Assembly: GCF_025753795.1 (NCBI RefSeq)
Contig: NZ_JAOWPS010000001.1
Coordinates: 868,001 to 932,000, forward strand
Direction: 5' to 3'
DNA from: Mesorhizobium sp. YC-39
Lineage (GTDB): Bacteria > Pseudomonadota > Alphaproteobacteria > Rhizobiales > Rhizobiaceae
Length of the DNA stretch: 64,000 nt
How positions within the stretch are numbered: the stretch's first letter is position 1; every line of letters starts with the position of its first letter. Shown here piece by piece: positions 24,258 through 34,001 of this stretch. The notes below the pieces were generated by a model. It was not told the DNA's origin, searched no databases, and saw nothing but the letters and a program-made list of their open reading frames with translations. The position numbers and the translations under genes are program-made.

Positions 24258-27059
24258 TCACTCGGCAGCCGCCTTGGCCTTGCCGCCACGCTCGGGCGCT
24301 GTGCCCTCGAGCGCTGCGACCAGCCTGTTATGGATGGCGGTGATGCGCGCCGGGCTGTCGATCTTCTGGCCGGTGAGGTCGGTGACGTAGAAGGTATCGA
24401 TGACCTTCTCACCGAAGGTGGTGATGTGGGCCGACGCGATGTCGAGCGACAGGTCCGATAGCGCCCCGGTGATCTCCGAAAGCAGGCCCGGCCGGTCCAA
24501 CCCCTCGACCTCGATCACGGAAAACCGGTTCGACAGTGTGTTGCGGATTTCGGCACGCGGCGGAATGCGAAACACCTTGGCGCCGCGCCGCGGCTTGGTC
24601 CGCTTTTCGATCATCTCGGGCAGCCAGCTCTTGCCCGACAGCACGTCCTCGATCAGCCGGCCGACGCGTTCGGCGCGACGGCGCTCGTCCTCGTCGCGAT
24701 CGAATTCCCGCGAGATCAGGATGGTGTCCAGTGCGCGGCCATCCGAAGTGGTAAAGATCTGCGCGTCGACGATATTGCCGCCGGCCGCAGCGCAGGCGCC
24801 GGCAATGACCGACAGCAGGCGGGGATGGTCCTGCGCCAGAACGGTGATTTCCGTCACCGCCTCGAACTGATGGGTCTTGACCATGGTGACGAGCTTCTTG
24901 CCCGCCGCGTCCGCCTCGCGAATGAACTCGGCATGACGGAGCTGGTCGGCGAGATCGACCGCCAGCAGATAGTTCTCATAATGCAGGCCGACATAGCGCT
25001 TGCGGGCCTTTTCCGGCCATTCGGCGAGCGCTTCGGCCAATAGCTCGCGCGCCGCGGCCGTCCGCTTGGCGCGTGACACTTCCGAGAAGCCGCCGGTCAA
25101 CAACAGCTCGGTCTCGTAGTAGAGCGTGCGCAGTAATTGGCCTTTCCAGCCGTTCCATACACCCGGGCCGACGCCCCTGATGTCGCAGACAGTGAGGATC
25201 AGCAGCAGCTTGAGCCGCTCGACCGACTGCACGACCGCCGCGAAATCCTCGATCGTCTTGCGGTCGTTGAGGTCGCGGGTCTGCGCCGTCATCGACATCA
25301 CGAGATGGTTCTCGACCAGCCAGGCAACCGTTTCGGTGTCGGCTGGCGAGAGCCCCATATGCGGGCAGATGCGCCGCGCTATCCGGGCGCCTGCTTCCGA
25401 ATGGTCCTCCGGCCGCCCCTTGGCGATGTCGTGCAAGAGCACCGCGACATAGAGCGCCTCGCGGCTTTTCCTCAAGCCGGGCATCAGCGTGTGCGAGAGC
25501 GGATGGACCTTTTCGCCATCGCCGCGCTCGATCTCGGCCAGCACGCCGATGCAGCGGATCAGGTGCTCGTCGATCGTATAGTGGTGGTACATCGAGAACT
25601 GCATCATGGCGACGATCTTGCCGAAATCCGGGATCAGCTTGCCCAGCAGGCCTGCCTCGTTCATGCGCCTGAGATTGAGCTCGGCATTGCGGTCCGAGGT
25701 CAATATGTCGAGGAACAGGCGGTTGGCCTCCTCGTCGCGGCGCAGCGCCTTGCCGACAAGGCCGAGCGACCGGGTCAGAAGCTTCAGCGCATCGGGATGG
25801 AATTCCAGCCCATGCTTATCGGCGAACCAGAACAGCCTCAACAGATTGACCGGATCGCGCTCGAACACCTGATCGTCGGCGATGTTGATGCGGTGGTTGT
25901 CGACAATGAAATCGGAGGTGCCGGCAAGCTTGCGCTTGCGGCGCGAGAAGGTGAGGAAGATGCGATTGAAACCCGGCACATGCTTGGCCTGCTCCTCCTC
26001 GAGCGCCGCGCAGAAGATGCGGGTGAGGTCGCCGACATCCTTGGCGACGAGGAAGTAGTGCTTCATGAAGCGCTCGACCGCCGACAGGCCCGGATGGGTG
26101 GTGTAGCCCAGCCGCTCGGCGATCTCGCGCTGGATGTCGAAATGCAGCCGCTCCTCGGCCTTGCCGGTGAGGAAATGCATGTGGCAGCGCACGGCCCACA
26201 GGAAATCCTCGGCCTTCTGGAATTCCCGATACTCGGCATCGGTGAAGACGCCCTTGTCGACCAGCTCCTCGCCGGTGCGCACCCGGTAGAAATATTTGCC
26301 GATCCAAAACAGCGTCTGCAGGTCGCGCAGGCCACCCTTGCCGTCCTTGACGTTAGGTTCGACCAGATAGCGGCTTTCGCCGGCCTTGGCATGGCGCTCG
26401 TCGCGTTCGGCGAGCTTGGCCTGCACATATTCGGGGCCGGTCGTGCGCACCACCTCGCGGTCGAAGCGCAGCAGGAGCTCGTCATAAAGCTTCTGCTCGC
26501 CCCACAGGAAGCGCGCTTCCAGGATCGAGGTGCGGATGGTGATGTCGGTGCGCGACAATCTCAGGCATTCGTCGATGTTGCGGGTGGCATGGCCGACCTT
26601 CAGCCCGAGATCCCACAGCATGTAGAGCATGTATTCGACGATCTGCTCGCCCCATGGCGTCTGCTTGTAAGGCAGCAGGAACAAGAGATCGATGTCGGAT
26701 CCCGGCGCCAGCGTGCCGCGGCCATAGCCGCCGACCGCGACGACGGCCATGCGCTCGGCCGATGACGGGTTTTTTACGCGGTAGACATGGTTGGCGGCGA
26801 AATCGTAGAGCGCTCGGATGATCTCGTCCATGAGATGCGACAGCCGGGCGGCGCAGGCGGTGCCGCCGCCATCCTCCATCAGCATGCGTTCGGCGATCGT
26901 GCGGCCCTCGTTGAGCCGGCCTTTGAGAAGCTGGAGAACGCCGGTACGCACAGCCTGCCCAGCGCCGTTGCCTGCCGTGGCCGCGGTCAGCGCGGTCATG
27001 TCACGGCGCAAGGCTTCGCTGTCGATCAATTCGTCGAGCTTCAGGGTTATTTTTGCCAT
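24258..27059 (-). CDS. glnD: [Protein-PII] uridylyltransferase / uridylyl-removing enzyme GlnD
   Basis: Nitrogen-status sensor of 933 aa that uridylylates PII at low glutamine and removes the group at high glutamine. Domains in order: a nucleotidyltransferase with [17 protein letters not shown] (about 110-126), a PII-UTase linker, an HD domain with [13 protein letters not shown] (the UR activity), and two C-terminal ACT domains ([22 protein letters not shown] and [20 protein letters not shown]) that sense glutamine. Full length for the family. Confidence 0.96.
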   Translation of the reverse strand: MAKITLKLDELIDSEALRRDMTALTAATAGNGAGQAVRTGVLQLLKGRLNEGRTIAERMLMEDGGGTACAARLSHLMDEIIRALYDFAANHVYRVKNPSSAERMAVVAVGGYGRGTLAPGSDIDLLFLLPYKQTPWGEQIVEYMLYMLWDLGLKVGHATRNIDECLRLSRTDITIRTSILEARFLWGEQKLYDELLLRFDREVVRTTGPEYVQAKLAERDERHAKAGESRYLVEPNVKDGKGGLRDLQTLFWIGKYFYRVRTGEELVDKGVFTDAEYREFQKAEDFLWAVRCHMHFLTGKAEERLHFDIQREIAERLGYTTHPGLSAVERFMKHYFLVAKDVGDLTRIFCAALEEEQAKHVPGFNRIFLTFSRRKRKLAGTSDFIVDNHRINIADDQVFERDPVNLLRLFWFADKHGLEFHPDALKLLTRSLGLVGKALRRDEEANRLFLDILTSDRNAELNLRRMNEAGLLGKLIPDFGKIVAMMQFSMYHHYTIDEHLIRCIGVLAEIERGDGEKVHPLSHTLMPGLRKSREALYVAVLLHDIAKGRPEDHSEAGARIARRICPHMGLSPADTETVAWLVENHLVMSMTAQTRDLNDRKTIEDFAAVVQSVERLKLLLILTVCDIRGVGPGVWNGWKGQLLRTLYYETELLLTGGFSEVSRAKRTAAARELLAEALAEWPEKARKRYVGLHYENYLLAVDLADQLRHAEFIREADAAGKKLVTMVKTHQFEAVTEITVLAQDHPRLLSVIAGACAAAGGNIVDAQIFTTSDGRALDTILISREFDRDEDERRRAERVGRLIEDVLSGKSWLPEMIEKRTKPRRGAKVFRIPPRAEIRNTLSNRFSVIEVEGLDRPGLLSEITGALSDLSLDIASAHITTFGEKVIDTFYVTDLTGQKIDSPARITAIHNRLVAALEGTAPERGGKAKAAAE

Positions 27060-27092
27060 AAGTGGTGGTCGGCCTCGCCGTTTCGGCGGCGT

Positions 27093-27944
27093 CTATAGCG
27101 CGTTTTCGCGGCGCTGGGTATGGGGCGGGCGGATACGTTCTCCGCGATAGTCGAATGGGATGATTGTCTCTTGTCGCAGCCGGCAGAGGTCGAACATCTG
27201 TTCCGCTATCCGTTTGATCTCGGTCCTGATTTTGTTGATTCCGGTCTTCCTGCGCCTTTTGATCATCTCGATGACGTCACGCTGCTCGCCGCGTTCTTGC
27301 TTGAGCATGCTCGGCAATCCGACAGCCCGGTCACCCAGGAACTGGTCCTGCACGCACAGGGCCGGAACGAGCTGATAGATGGTCTTGCTGGACGACGTTG
27401 CCAGACTTGGATTGAAGACGACGTGGTCGACCGGTATACCGATATCCTCGGTGCCGGCGACGAGGTCGCGCGCGGCTTGTCTTGAAACGATGTAGCCCGC
27501 CGTCCCGATATGGGTCCGATGGAGCCTGGACACGCAAAAGCCGTGGCCTGCCGAAACGCGCTTGCGTCCGATCGTGGTTTTCTTGAAGAAGGTCTCCAGC
27601 TTGACGATATCGGCATCGGCCGGGATCCAGCCGGTATCGGCAAGCAAAGCGCCGGCTTTTGCGGAAAAGACGATATCGTCCTCGAAGATGGCGCCGTAGG
27701 CATCGTCGCCGGTCGCGATGATCGCCCAGCAGGCCCTATGGCTGAGCAGACAGGCGATCTCGGCATTCGTCATGCGCAGGGGCAATTTGCGCTTGACGCG
27801 CAGCGGCATAAGGGCGAGGTCGGGCCGATCCCGCGCGTCGATCGCTGCAATGCGTTCGAACCCAACGCCGATCCGGGCAAACTCGACCGTCATATGGGCG
27901 AGCCTGTCGCGGGACCGATCGAGGTTGATGACCAGACATTTCAT
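27093..27944 (-). CDS. Glycosyltransferase family 25 protein (LPS-type)
   Basis: Predicted GT25 glycosyltransferase of 283 aa. Family signatures are the N-terminal CLVINLDRSRDRLAHM, CLLSHRACW and the acidic IFEDDI; the region GTAGYIVSRQAARDL is also typical. Acts on lipopolysaccharide or surface glycans in relatives. The open frame extends upstream, but ATG 27944 starts the conserved domain; no strong ribosome-binding site is visible. It ends 33 bp before glnD, in the same direction, so they may be co-transcribed. No other surface-polysaccharide genes are adjacent. Confidence 0.85.
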   Translation of the reverse strand: MKCLVINLDRSRDRLAHMTVEFARIGVGFERIAAIDARDRPDLALMPLRVKRKLPLRMTNAEIACLLSHRACWAIIATGDDAYGAIFEDDIVFSAKAGALLADTGWIPADADIVKLETFFKKTTIGRKRVSAGHGFCVSRLHRTHIGTAGYIVSRQAARDLVAGTEDIGIPVDHVVFNPSLATSSSKTIYQLVPALCVQDQFLGDRAVGLPSMLKQERGEQRDVIEMIKRRRKTGINKIRTEIKRIAEQMFDLCRLRQETIIPFDYRGERIRPPHTQRRENAL

Positions 27945-28085
27945 TTGCAAGGCACTTCGTTTGGATAGGATCGACGCCGTTAGCCAAAAAGTGGTCGCGT
28001 CCATAGCACACCGGCACAAATGCGTGCGTTTTTTTCCGCTCATGCGGTTCGATGAGGGGCAGGTGCAGAAAATTGAAACTGGCCC

Positions 28086-28116
28086 TTGACCTTCCAGTTA
28101 CTGGAAGCACTACCTC
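28086..28116 (+). promoter_or_regulatory. CueR-type copper-inducible promoter upstream of copA
   Basis: -35 TTGACC (28086-28091), a 19-bp spacer and -10-like TACCTC (28111-28116). The spacer carries the dyad CTTCCAG-TTA-CTGGAAG (28091-28107). The 19-bp spacing and ACCTTCC...GGAAG core match promoters bound by CueR/HmrR. The copA ATG is 34 bp further on. Confidence 0.85.
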
Positions 28117-28149
28117 CGCTCCAGCATCGAGACACAGGGGCTTTTTCGC

Positions 28150-30654
28150 ATGACCCATTCCGGCCACGATCATCACGCGCATGGCGGTTGCTGCTCGGCG
28201 AAGGCAACTCCGTCCGCCGCGGATGCCGTCGTCCGCGATCCGGTCTGCGGCATGATCGTCGATCCGGCCGCCGGCAAGCCGGCCGCCGAGCATGGCGGCC
28301 AGCTCCATCATTTCTGCAGCGAGCGCTGCCGCCAGAAATTCGTCGCCGAGCCGGAGAAATACCTGACCGCCGCCGATCCCGTCTGCGGCATGAGCGTCGA
28401 CCGCGCTACCGCCAAGCACTTTCTCCGGCACGAGGGCCAGGGCTTCTATTTCTGTTCGGCTGGTTGCCAGGAGAAATTCGCGGCGGAGCCGGCAAAATAT
28501 CTCGGCGGCCGGCCGGAACCGCGGGCAATGCCGAAAGGCACGCAATACACCTGCCCGATGCATCCCGAAATCATCCGCGACAAGCCCGGCTCCTGCCCGA
28601 TCTGCGGCATGGCGCTGGAGCCGATGGGCATACCGACGGGCGATGAGGGCCCGAACCCGGAGCTGGTCGACTTCACCAGGCGCTTCTGGGTAAGTGCGGT
28701 GCTGTCCGCGCCATTGCTGGTCATTGCCATGGCGCCGATGTTCGGTCTGACCTTTCGGGACCTTATCGACGATCGGACGAAGGTCTGGTTGGAACTGGCG
28801 CTGGCCAGCCCGGTGGTGCTGTGGGCCGCCTTTCCCTTCTTCCATCGCGGTTGGGATTCGGTTCTCAATCGCAGTCCCAACATGTGGACGCTGATTTCCC
28901 TCGGCGTCGGCGCAGCCTGGCTCTACAGCGTCGTCGCCACGCTGTTTCCGGATATCTTCCCGCACCAGTTCCGTGGTCATGGCGGCACGGTGCCGGTCTA
29001 TTTCGAGGCCGCAGCCGTTATCGTGGCGCTGGTGTTCCTTGGCCAGGTGCTGGAACTGCGTGCCCGGGAGAAAACCGGCTCGGCGATCCGCGCGCTGCTC
29101 GACCTGGCGCCGAAGACGGCGCGGCGGATCGCCGAGGACGGTTCCGAGAGCGACGTGTCGCTCGATGCGGTCAAGGCCGGCGACCGCCTGCGCATCCGTC
29201 CAGGCGATGCCGTTCCGGTCGACGGTATCGTGCTCGAAGGCCGCTCTTCCGTCGACGAATCGATGATATCAGGCGAGCCGCTGCCGGTCGAAAAGACTGA
29301 AGGCGATGCTTTGACAGGCGGCACGCTCAACAAGAACGGCTCGCTGGTCATGCGCGCCGACAAGGTCGGCGCCGAGACGACGCTGGCGCGCATCGTCGAG
29401 CTCGTCGCCAAGGCGCAGCGCTCGCGCGCGCCGATTCAAGGGTTGGCCGACCGCGTCTCCTTCTACTTCGTTCCAGCCGTGGTGTTGATCGCGATCATTG
29501 CCTTCATCGCCTGGGCGGTCTTCGGCCCGCAGCCCAGTCTGATCTTTGCCATCGTCTCGGCGGTCTCGGTACTGATCATCGCTTGTCCCTGCGCGTTGGG
29601 TCTGGCAACGCCGATGTCGATCATGACCGCCACCGGGCGTGGCGCGCATGCCGGCGTGCTGATCAAGGAAGCGGCGGCGCTCGAACGCTTTGCCTCCGTC
29701 GATACGCTGATCGTCGACAAGACAGGGACGCTGACCGAAGGCCGGCCGCGATTGACCGATGTCGTCGCCGTCGACGGCATGCCGGAAGATGAATTGCTGG
29801 CGCTCGCCGCCAGCCTGGAAAAAGGCTCGGAGCACCCGCTGGCAGAGGCCATCGTCACGGGCGCTGGCGACCGTCGCCTGAAGGTCTCTGACGCCAGCGG
29901 CTTCGAGGCGGTCACCGGCAAGGGCGTTTCCGGCACGGTGTCGGGAAAGAAGGTCGCGCTCGGCAATGCTGCGATGATGGCTGATCTCGGCATCGACACC
30001 GCATCTGTTTCAGCCAGGGTTGAGCCGCTGCAAGTCGAGGGCAAGACCGTGATGTTCGTCGCTGTCGCCAGCAAGCTGGCCGGCATCGTTGCCGTCGCCG
30101 ACCCGATCAAGGCGACGACGGCCGAGGCGATCAAGGCGCTGCATGACCGCGGGCTGAAGATCATCATGGCGACCGGCGACAACGAGCGCACGGCGAAAGC
30201 CATCGCAGGCAAACTCGGCATCGACGAGGTGCGTGCCGGCCTGCTGCCGGAACAGAAGAGCGCGCTGGTCGAGGCATTGCGTGCCAAGGGCGGCGGCATT
30301 GCCATGGCCGGCGACGGCGTCAACGATGCGCCCGCGCTGGCCGCCGCCGATGTCGGCATCGCCATGGGAACCGGCGCCGACGTCGCGGTCGAAAGCGCCG
30401 GGATCACGCTGGTCAAGGGTGATCTCAACGGCATCGTCCGGGCCCGAACGCTCGCTCAGGCAACGATCCGCAACATCCGCCAGAACCTGTTTTTCGCCTT
30501 CGTCTACAATGTGCTTGGCGTGCCGGTCGCGGCCGGCGTGCTCTATCCGCTTACCGGGACGCTTTTGTCGCCGATGCTGGCGGCCGCGGCGATGAGCTTG
30601 TCCTCGGTTTCGGTCATTGCCAATGCGCTGCGACTCAGGACGTTGAAACTCTGA
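28150..30654 (+). CDS. copA: Cu(+)-exporting P1B-type ATPase with two YHS domains
   Basis: Copper efflux pump of 834 aa. The N-terminus carries a His-rich start (MTHSGHDHHAHGGCC), two YHS domains (each opening DPVCGM, about residues 30-70 and 76-116) and a heavy-metal-binding module (YTCPMHPEI, then CPICGMALEP) in place of classical CxxC HMA domains. Then follow about eight membrane helices, ACPCALGLATP with C479 and C481 for metal transport, DKTGT with D523 as the phosphorylated aspartate, and GDGVNDAPALAAADVGIAMG. Expected to export cytoplasmic Cu(+). The DUF305 protein follows in the same direction. Preceded by a CueR-type promoter. Confidence 0.94.
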   Translation: MTHSGHDHHAHGGCCSAKATPSAADAVVRDPVCGMIVDPAAGKPAAEHGGQLHHFCSERCRQKFVAEPEKYLTAADPVCGMSVDRATAKHFLRHEGQGFYFCSAGCQEKFAAEPAKYLGGRPEPRAMPKGTQYTCPMHPEIIRDKPGSCPICGMALEPMGIPTGDEGPNPELVDFTRRFWVSAVLSAPLLVIAMAPMFGLTFRDLIDDRTKVWLELALASPVVLWAAFPFFHRGWDSVLNRSPNMWTLISLGVGAAWLYSVVATLFPDIFPHQFRGHGGTVPVYFEAAAVIVALVFLGQVLELRAREKTGSAIRALLDLAPKTARRIAEDGSESDVSLDAVKAGDRLRIRPGDAVPVDGIVLEGRSSVDESMISGEPLPVEKTEGDALTGGTLNKNGSLVMRADKVGAETTLARIVELVAKAQRSRAPIQGLADRVSFYFVPAVVLIAIIAFIAWAVFGPQPSLIFAIVSAVSVLIIACPCALGLATPMSIMTATGRGAHAGVLIKEAAALERFASVDTLIVDKTGTLTEGRPRLTDVVAVDGMPEDELLALAASLEKGSEHPLAEAIVTGAGDRRLKVSDASGFEAVTGKGVSGTVSGKKVALGNAAMMADLGIDTASVSARVEPLQVEGKTVMFVAVASKLAGIVAVADPIKATTAEAIKALHDRGLKIIMATGDNERTAKAIAGKLGIDEVRAGLLPEQKSALVEALRAKGGGIAMAGDGVNDAPALAAADVGIAMGTGADVAVESAGITLVKGDLNGIVRARTLAQATIRNIRQNLFFAFVYNVLGVPVAAGVLYPLTGTLLSPMLAAAAMSLSSVSVIANALRLRTLKL

Positions 30655-30696
30655 GTGAGCCCCCCAAATAGAATTTGTTCAAAATGGAGACGATGA

Positions 30697-31089
30697 ATGA
30701 CCTTGGCCAAGAAGATCGTGCTGTTGCTGATGGCGGCGGGAATGCTGGTTGCCGTTTTTCTCGAAAGCGTTCCGGCGCAGTCCGAAGAGATGAAACACGA
30801 CATGGGCGCGATGGCGATGGGCGGCGATAGCCCTTCCACCGACGGCTATAAGGCGGCGATGGACAAGATGCATACCGATATGATGGCGATCGAATATTCC
30901 GGCAATGCCGATGTCGACTTCGCCCGTGGCATGATCCCGCATCACCAGGCGGCGATCGACATGGCCAAGGTCGAACTTGCCAACGGCAAGGACCCGGAAA
31001 TCCGCAAGCTGGCCGAAGCGGTCATCACCGCACAGGAAGCCGAGATCAAGTATATGCAGGCCTGGCTCGCCGCCCATCCGGTGAAGTGA
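30697..31089 (+). CDS. DUF305 (CopM-like) exported protein
   Basis: Protein of 130 aa with an N-terminal signal or anchor (residues about 5-25, [20 protein letters not shown]) followed by a methionine/histidine-rich segment ([12 protein letters not shown]) and a DUF305 domain containing [17 protein letters not shown]. Ferritin-like DUF305 proteins such as CopM bind copper in the periplasm. Being 42 bp after copA, in the same direction and with GGAG upstream, it is probably part of the copper-resistance transcript. Confidence 0.88.
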   Translation: MTLAKKIVLLLMAAGMLVAVFLESVPAQSEEMKHDMGAMAMGGDSPSTDGYKAAMDKMHTDMMAIEYSGNADVDFARGMIPHHQAAIDMAKVELANGKDPEIRKLAEAVITAQEAEIKYMQAWLAAHPVK

Positions 31090-31180
31090 TCGCACCAGCC
31101 GTGATCGGAGTCCGGACCGTCATCTGGATTTCTCCCGGCGGTTGTGCTGCGATGCGCGCCGATCACGCCGGGAGCACGCC

Positions 31181-32026
31181 ATGCCAACAGTCATAAGAAC
31201 GACCATGCTGCCCTCCGGCGAAGCCGTTCCGGTGCTTGGCCAGGGCACGTGGAAGATGGGCGAGGACGCCCGCCGCCGTGCCGATGAGGTCAACGCCCTC
31301 AAGCTCGGGCTGGACCTTGGCGTCACGCTGATCGATACGGCAGAAATGTATGCCAGCGGCGGCGCCGAGGAGGTGGTGGCCGAGGCTATTGCCGGGCGCC
31401 GCGACGAGACCTTCCTGGTCTCCAAGGTACTGCCGTCCAACGCCTCGCGCGCCGGCGTGGCGCGCGCCTGCGAGAACAGCCTGAAGCGCCTCGCTACCGA
31501 CCGCATCGATCTCTACCTGCTGCATTGGCCCGGCAGCGTGCCGCTGGCCCAAACCGTCGAGGCGTTCGAAGCCTTGAAGAAGGCCGGCAAGATTCGCCAC
31601 TGGGGCGTCAGTAATTTCGATACCCACGAGATGGAGGAACTGGTCGGTTTGCCGGGCGGCGGTAACGTCCAGACCAACCAGATCCTCTACAATCTGTCCC
31701 AGCGCGGCCCCGAATTCGACCTTTCGCCCTGGAGCCGGCAGCGCGGCATTCCGCTGATGGCCTATTCGCCGGTCGATCAGGGCACGCTGGCGCGCAACGC
31801 CAGGCTCGAAGCCATCGCTGCCCGCCACGATGCCACGGCCGCGCAAATCGCGCTTGCCTGGGCGATGCGCCAAGACGGTGTCATCGCCATTCCCAAGGCC
31901 AGCAAGCAAGACCATGTCCGCCAGAACGTCGCCGCGCTCGACATCAAGCTCACCTCACAAGATTTCGCCGACCTCGACCGCGCCTTCCCGCCACCGACCC
32001 GCAAACGCGGTTTGGAGATGATCTAG
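31181..32026 (+). CDS. Aldo/keto reductase
   Basis: NADPH-dependent TIM-barrel AKR of 281 aa. Catalytic tetrad context: D and Y in LIDTAEMY, K in FLVSKV, and a histidine in LYLLHWPG; the cofactor region [14 protein letters not shown] is typical. The ATG at 31181 has GGGAG seven bases upstream. Substrate unknown. It follows the copper genes by about 90 bp and precedes an MBL-fold gene. Confidence 0.9.
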   Translation: MPTVIRTTMLPSGEAVPVLGQGTWKMGEDARRRADEVNALKLGLDLGVTLIDTAEMYASGGAEEVVAEAIAGRRDETFLVSKVLPSNASRAGVARACENSLKRLATDRIDLYLLHWPGSVPLAQTVEAFEALKKAGKIRHWGVSNFDTHEMEELVGLPGGGNVQTNQILYNLSQRGPEFDLSPWSRQRGIPLMAYSPVDQGTLARNARLEAIAARHDATAAQIALAWAMRQDGVIAIPKASKQDHVRQNVAALDIKLTSQDFADLDRAFPPPTRKRGLEMI

Positions 32027-32072
32027 ATTCCGAAAATTGGGAACCGGTTTTCAGAAGAATAGAGAGTGAGCA

Positions 32073-32882
32073 TTGGAACGAATTTCAGCTGGGCATCATC
32101 ACACGGCGTACAAAATCGGGGATATGACGGTCACGTCGCTGCGCGACGGTTATGTCGACATGCCAACAAGGCGGCTGCGCCAGCCTGGAAACATTGTATT
32201 CGGCGATAATCTGCCATCGCAAGTTCCACTCATTGACGGCGCGCTCAGGTTGTCCGTCAACGCCTTTGCCATCGATGACGGCGACGAAATCACGCTGATC
32301 GACACAGGGGCTTCGAACGCCTGGCACCCGACAATGGGGCATCTGCCCAAGGCGCTGCGCGAGGCGAAGATCGCCGTCGACCGGGTGCGCACTGTTGCCT
32401 TCACCCACACCCATCTCGATCATATCCACGGGCTCATCCTTGCCGACGGTGGCGACGGCTTCCCGCAACTCTCGCGCCTGCTTGTCCCGCGACTTGAGAT
32501 TGGCATGTTTCGCGAGGAGACAAGGCTGGAGCGTTTCCACGGCCGCGCCCAGCCTTTCGATCCTGGGCAGCGCCTCAGCGCGCATATCGATACGATCGCC
32601 ACTCCTGGCCATGAAGTCGGCCACACCTGCTTTCGCCTTGTGAGCGACGGCGAAACACTGTTGATCTGGGGCGACATTGTGCATGTACCATCGCTTCAAT
32701 TCGACCATCCGGAGATCGCGTGGGAATTCGACGCCGACCAGGAGCAGGCGAGGACAACCCGGCGGCAAATACTGACGATGGCAACTGGCAACGCCTGCTA
32801 CGTCGCGGGAGCGCATCTCGATTCACCGGGCGTCGGTAGGGTTTCCTGCACCGAAACAGCCTTCCGCTTCGAGCCCTTGTAA
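32073..32882 (+). CDS. MBL-fold metallohydrolase
   Basis: Metallo-beta-lactamase-fold protein of 269 aa. The metal motif is THTHLDHIHGL, followed by the later histidine in TIATPGHEVGHT, the bridging aspartate in IWGDIVHV, and the last histidine in VAGAHLDSPG. A TTG start at 32073 is supported by GAGAGTGAG just upstream; ATG 32124 would lose the first strand. It is probably co-transcribed with the aldo/keto reductase (46 bp gap). Substrate unknown. Confidence 0.85.
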   Translation: MERISAGHHHTAYKIGDMTVTSLRDGYVDMPTRRLRQPGNIVFGDNLPSQVPLIDGALRLSVNAFAIDDGDEITLIDTGASNAWHPTMGHLPKALREAKIAVDRVRTVAFTHTHLDHIHGLILADGGDGFPQLSRLLVPRLEIGMFREETRLERFHGRAQPFDPGQRLSAHIDTIATPGHEVGHTCFRLVSDGETLLIWGDIVHVPSLQFDHPEIAWEFDADQEQARTTRRQILTMATGNACYVAGAHLDSPGVGRVSCTETAFRFEPL

Positions 32883-32888
32883 AAAACT

Positions 32889-33443
32889 CTAGCCGAGCGC
32901 CGCCCGCGCCCGTTGCAGCGCGCGGGAAAAAACCGCCGTATCGTCGAAAGCGCGTCCCAGCGTGAGCGCGCCCTGGATGGCGCAGACTGTCTCTTCGGCT
33001 AGTTCGTCTGCCCTGGCTGGGCTATGTCCGGTGCGGGTCAGCGCTTCGGCAAGATGCGCCACCCAGCGGCCGAAATAGCTTTTGATCGCCTTGGCAAACA
33101 GGTCGCGGGCGTCGTCCAGCGCGAAGGCGCCGATGAGGCACACCCGGCGACCGGAGCGGAAATAGCGATCTGTGGCCTCCAGCATGCGCTCGATGCCGGC
33201 ACGGGGGTCGTCGATGTCTTGCAACGGCGCGAACACGTTTGTTTCGAACCAGCCGTCGATATGGGCGATGACGGCTGCCGCCATCTCCTCCTTGCCGCCG
33301 GGGAAGAAGTGATAGAGGCTTCCCTTGCCCAGCCCCGTCGCCTCGCCGATCAGCGACAGGCTGGCGCCCTCATAGCCATGCTCGCGAAAAACCTCGGCCA
33401 GGATCGCCAGAAGGCTGTCGCGATCGGGCGCTATCCGTCGCAT
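32889..33443 (-). CDS. TetR family transcriptional regulator
   Basis: Regulator of 184 aa with an N-terminal helix-turn-helix (EGASLSLIGEATGLGKGSLYHFFPGGKEEM, about residues 26-55) and a variable ligand-binding C-terminal half. It is the second gene of a leftward operon with the DUF1348 gene (7 bp gap). The 22-bp palindrome at 33959-33980 upstream of the operon is its probable operator, implying autoregulation. Confidence 0.92.
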   Translation of the reverse strand: MRRIAPDRDSLLAILAEVFREHGYEGASLSLIGEATGLGKGSLYHFFPGGKEEMAAAVIAHIDGWFETNVFAPLQDIDDPRAGIERMLEATDRYFRSGRRVCLIGAFALDDARDLFAKAIKSYFGRWVAHLAEALTRTGHSPARADELAEETVCAIQGALTLGRAFDDTAVFSRALQRARAALG

Positions 33444-33450
33444 GCGCCCG

Positions 33451-33915
33451 TTACAGTCCGAGTTCGGAAAGGCCGGGATGGTTGTCGGGTCGGCGGCCGA
33501 GCGGCCAGTGATATTTGCGCTCGCTCTCGCTGATTGGCAGATCGTTGATGCTGGCCACGCGCCGGCGCATCAGCCCGGCTTCGTCGAACTCCCAGTTCTC
33601 GTTGCCGTAGGAGCGAAACCAGTGGCCGCTGTCGTCGTGCCATTCATAGGCGAAGCGGACGGCGATGCGGTTTTCGTTCCAGGTCCACACCTCCTTGATG
33701 AGGCGATAATCGAGCTCGCGTGCCCATTTGCGTGCCAGGAAACCGACGATCTCGTCGCGACCGGTGATGAATTCAGCGCGATTGCGCCACACGCTGTCCT
33801 CGGTATAGGCGAGCGAAACGCGTTCCGGATCGCGGCTGTTCCAGGCATCCTCGGCAAGCCTCGCCTTCTGCGCCGCAGTCTCAAGCGTGAAAGGCGGCAG
33901 CGGTGGACGGCTCAT
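33451..33915 (-). CDS. DUF1348 (NTF2/SnoaL-like) protein
   Basis: Protein of 154 aa belonging to the DUF1348 family with an NTF2-like fold: [36 protein letters not shown] and the C-terminal [14 protein letters not shown] are characteristic. No catalytic function is known. The start at 33915 has GGAGAACG upstream. It is first in an operon with the TetR gene and is probably its main target. Confidence 0.88.
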   Translation of the reverse strand: MSRPPLPPFTLETAAQKARLAEDAWNSRDPERVSLAYTEDSVWRNRAEFITGRDEIVGFLARKWARELDYRLIKEVWTWNENRIAVRFAYEWHDDSGHWFRSYGNENWEFDEAGLMRRRVASINDLPISESERKYHWPLGRRPDNHPGLSELGL

Positions 33916-33958
33916 GACGTTCTCCATCGATAATGGCCGCAATACGGCTCGATGGGAA

Positions 33959-33980
33959 CATTGTACCTAACGGTACAATG
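33959..33980. promoter_or_regulatory. TetR-type palindromic operator
   Basis: Perfect 9-bp arms CATTGTACC (33959-33967) and GGTACAATG (33972-33980) around TAAC. It lies 44 bp upstream of the DUF1348 start and just past the mutS stop. Length and symmetry fit a TetR-family dimer site, probably bound by the regulator at 32889-33443. Confidence 0.75.
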
Positions 33981-34001
33981 AGGTCAAGATGCCGAACGGT
34001 G

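Noticed and set aside
27945..28043. N-terminal extension of the GT25 glycosyltransferase
   Set aside because: The extra 33 residues precede the conserved LVINLDRSRDR start and resemble no domain.
32029..32056. Full copy of the hairpin repeat after the aldo/keto reductase gene
   Set aside because: Only a short CCGAAAATTGGG..CCGGTTTTC fragment remains, with weak pairing and no module B; too degenerate to list.
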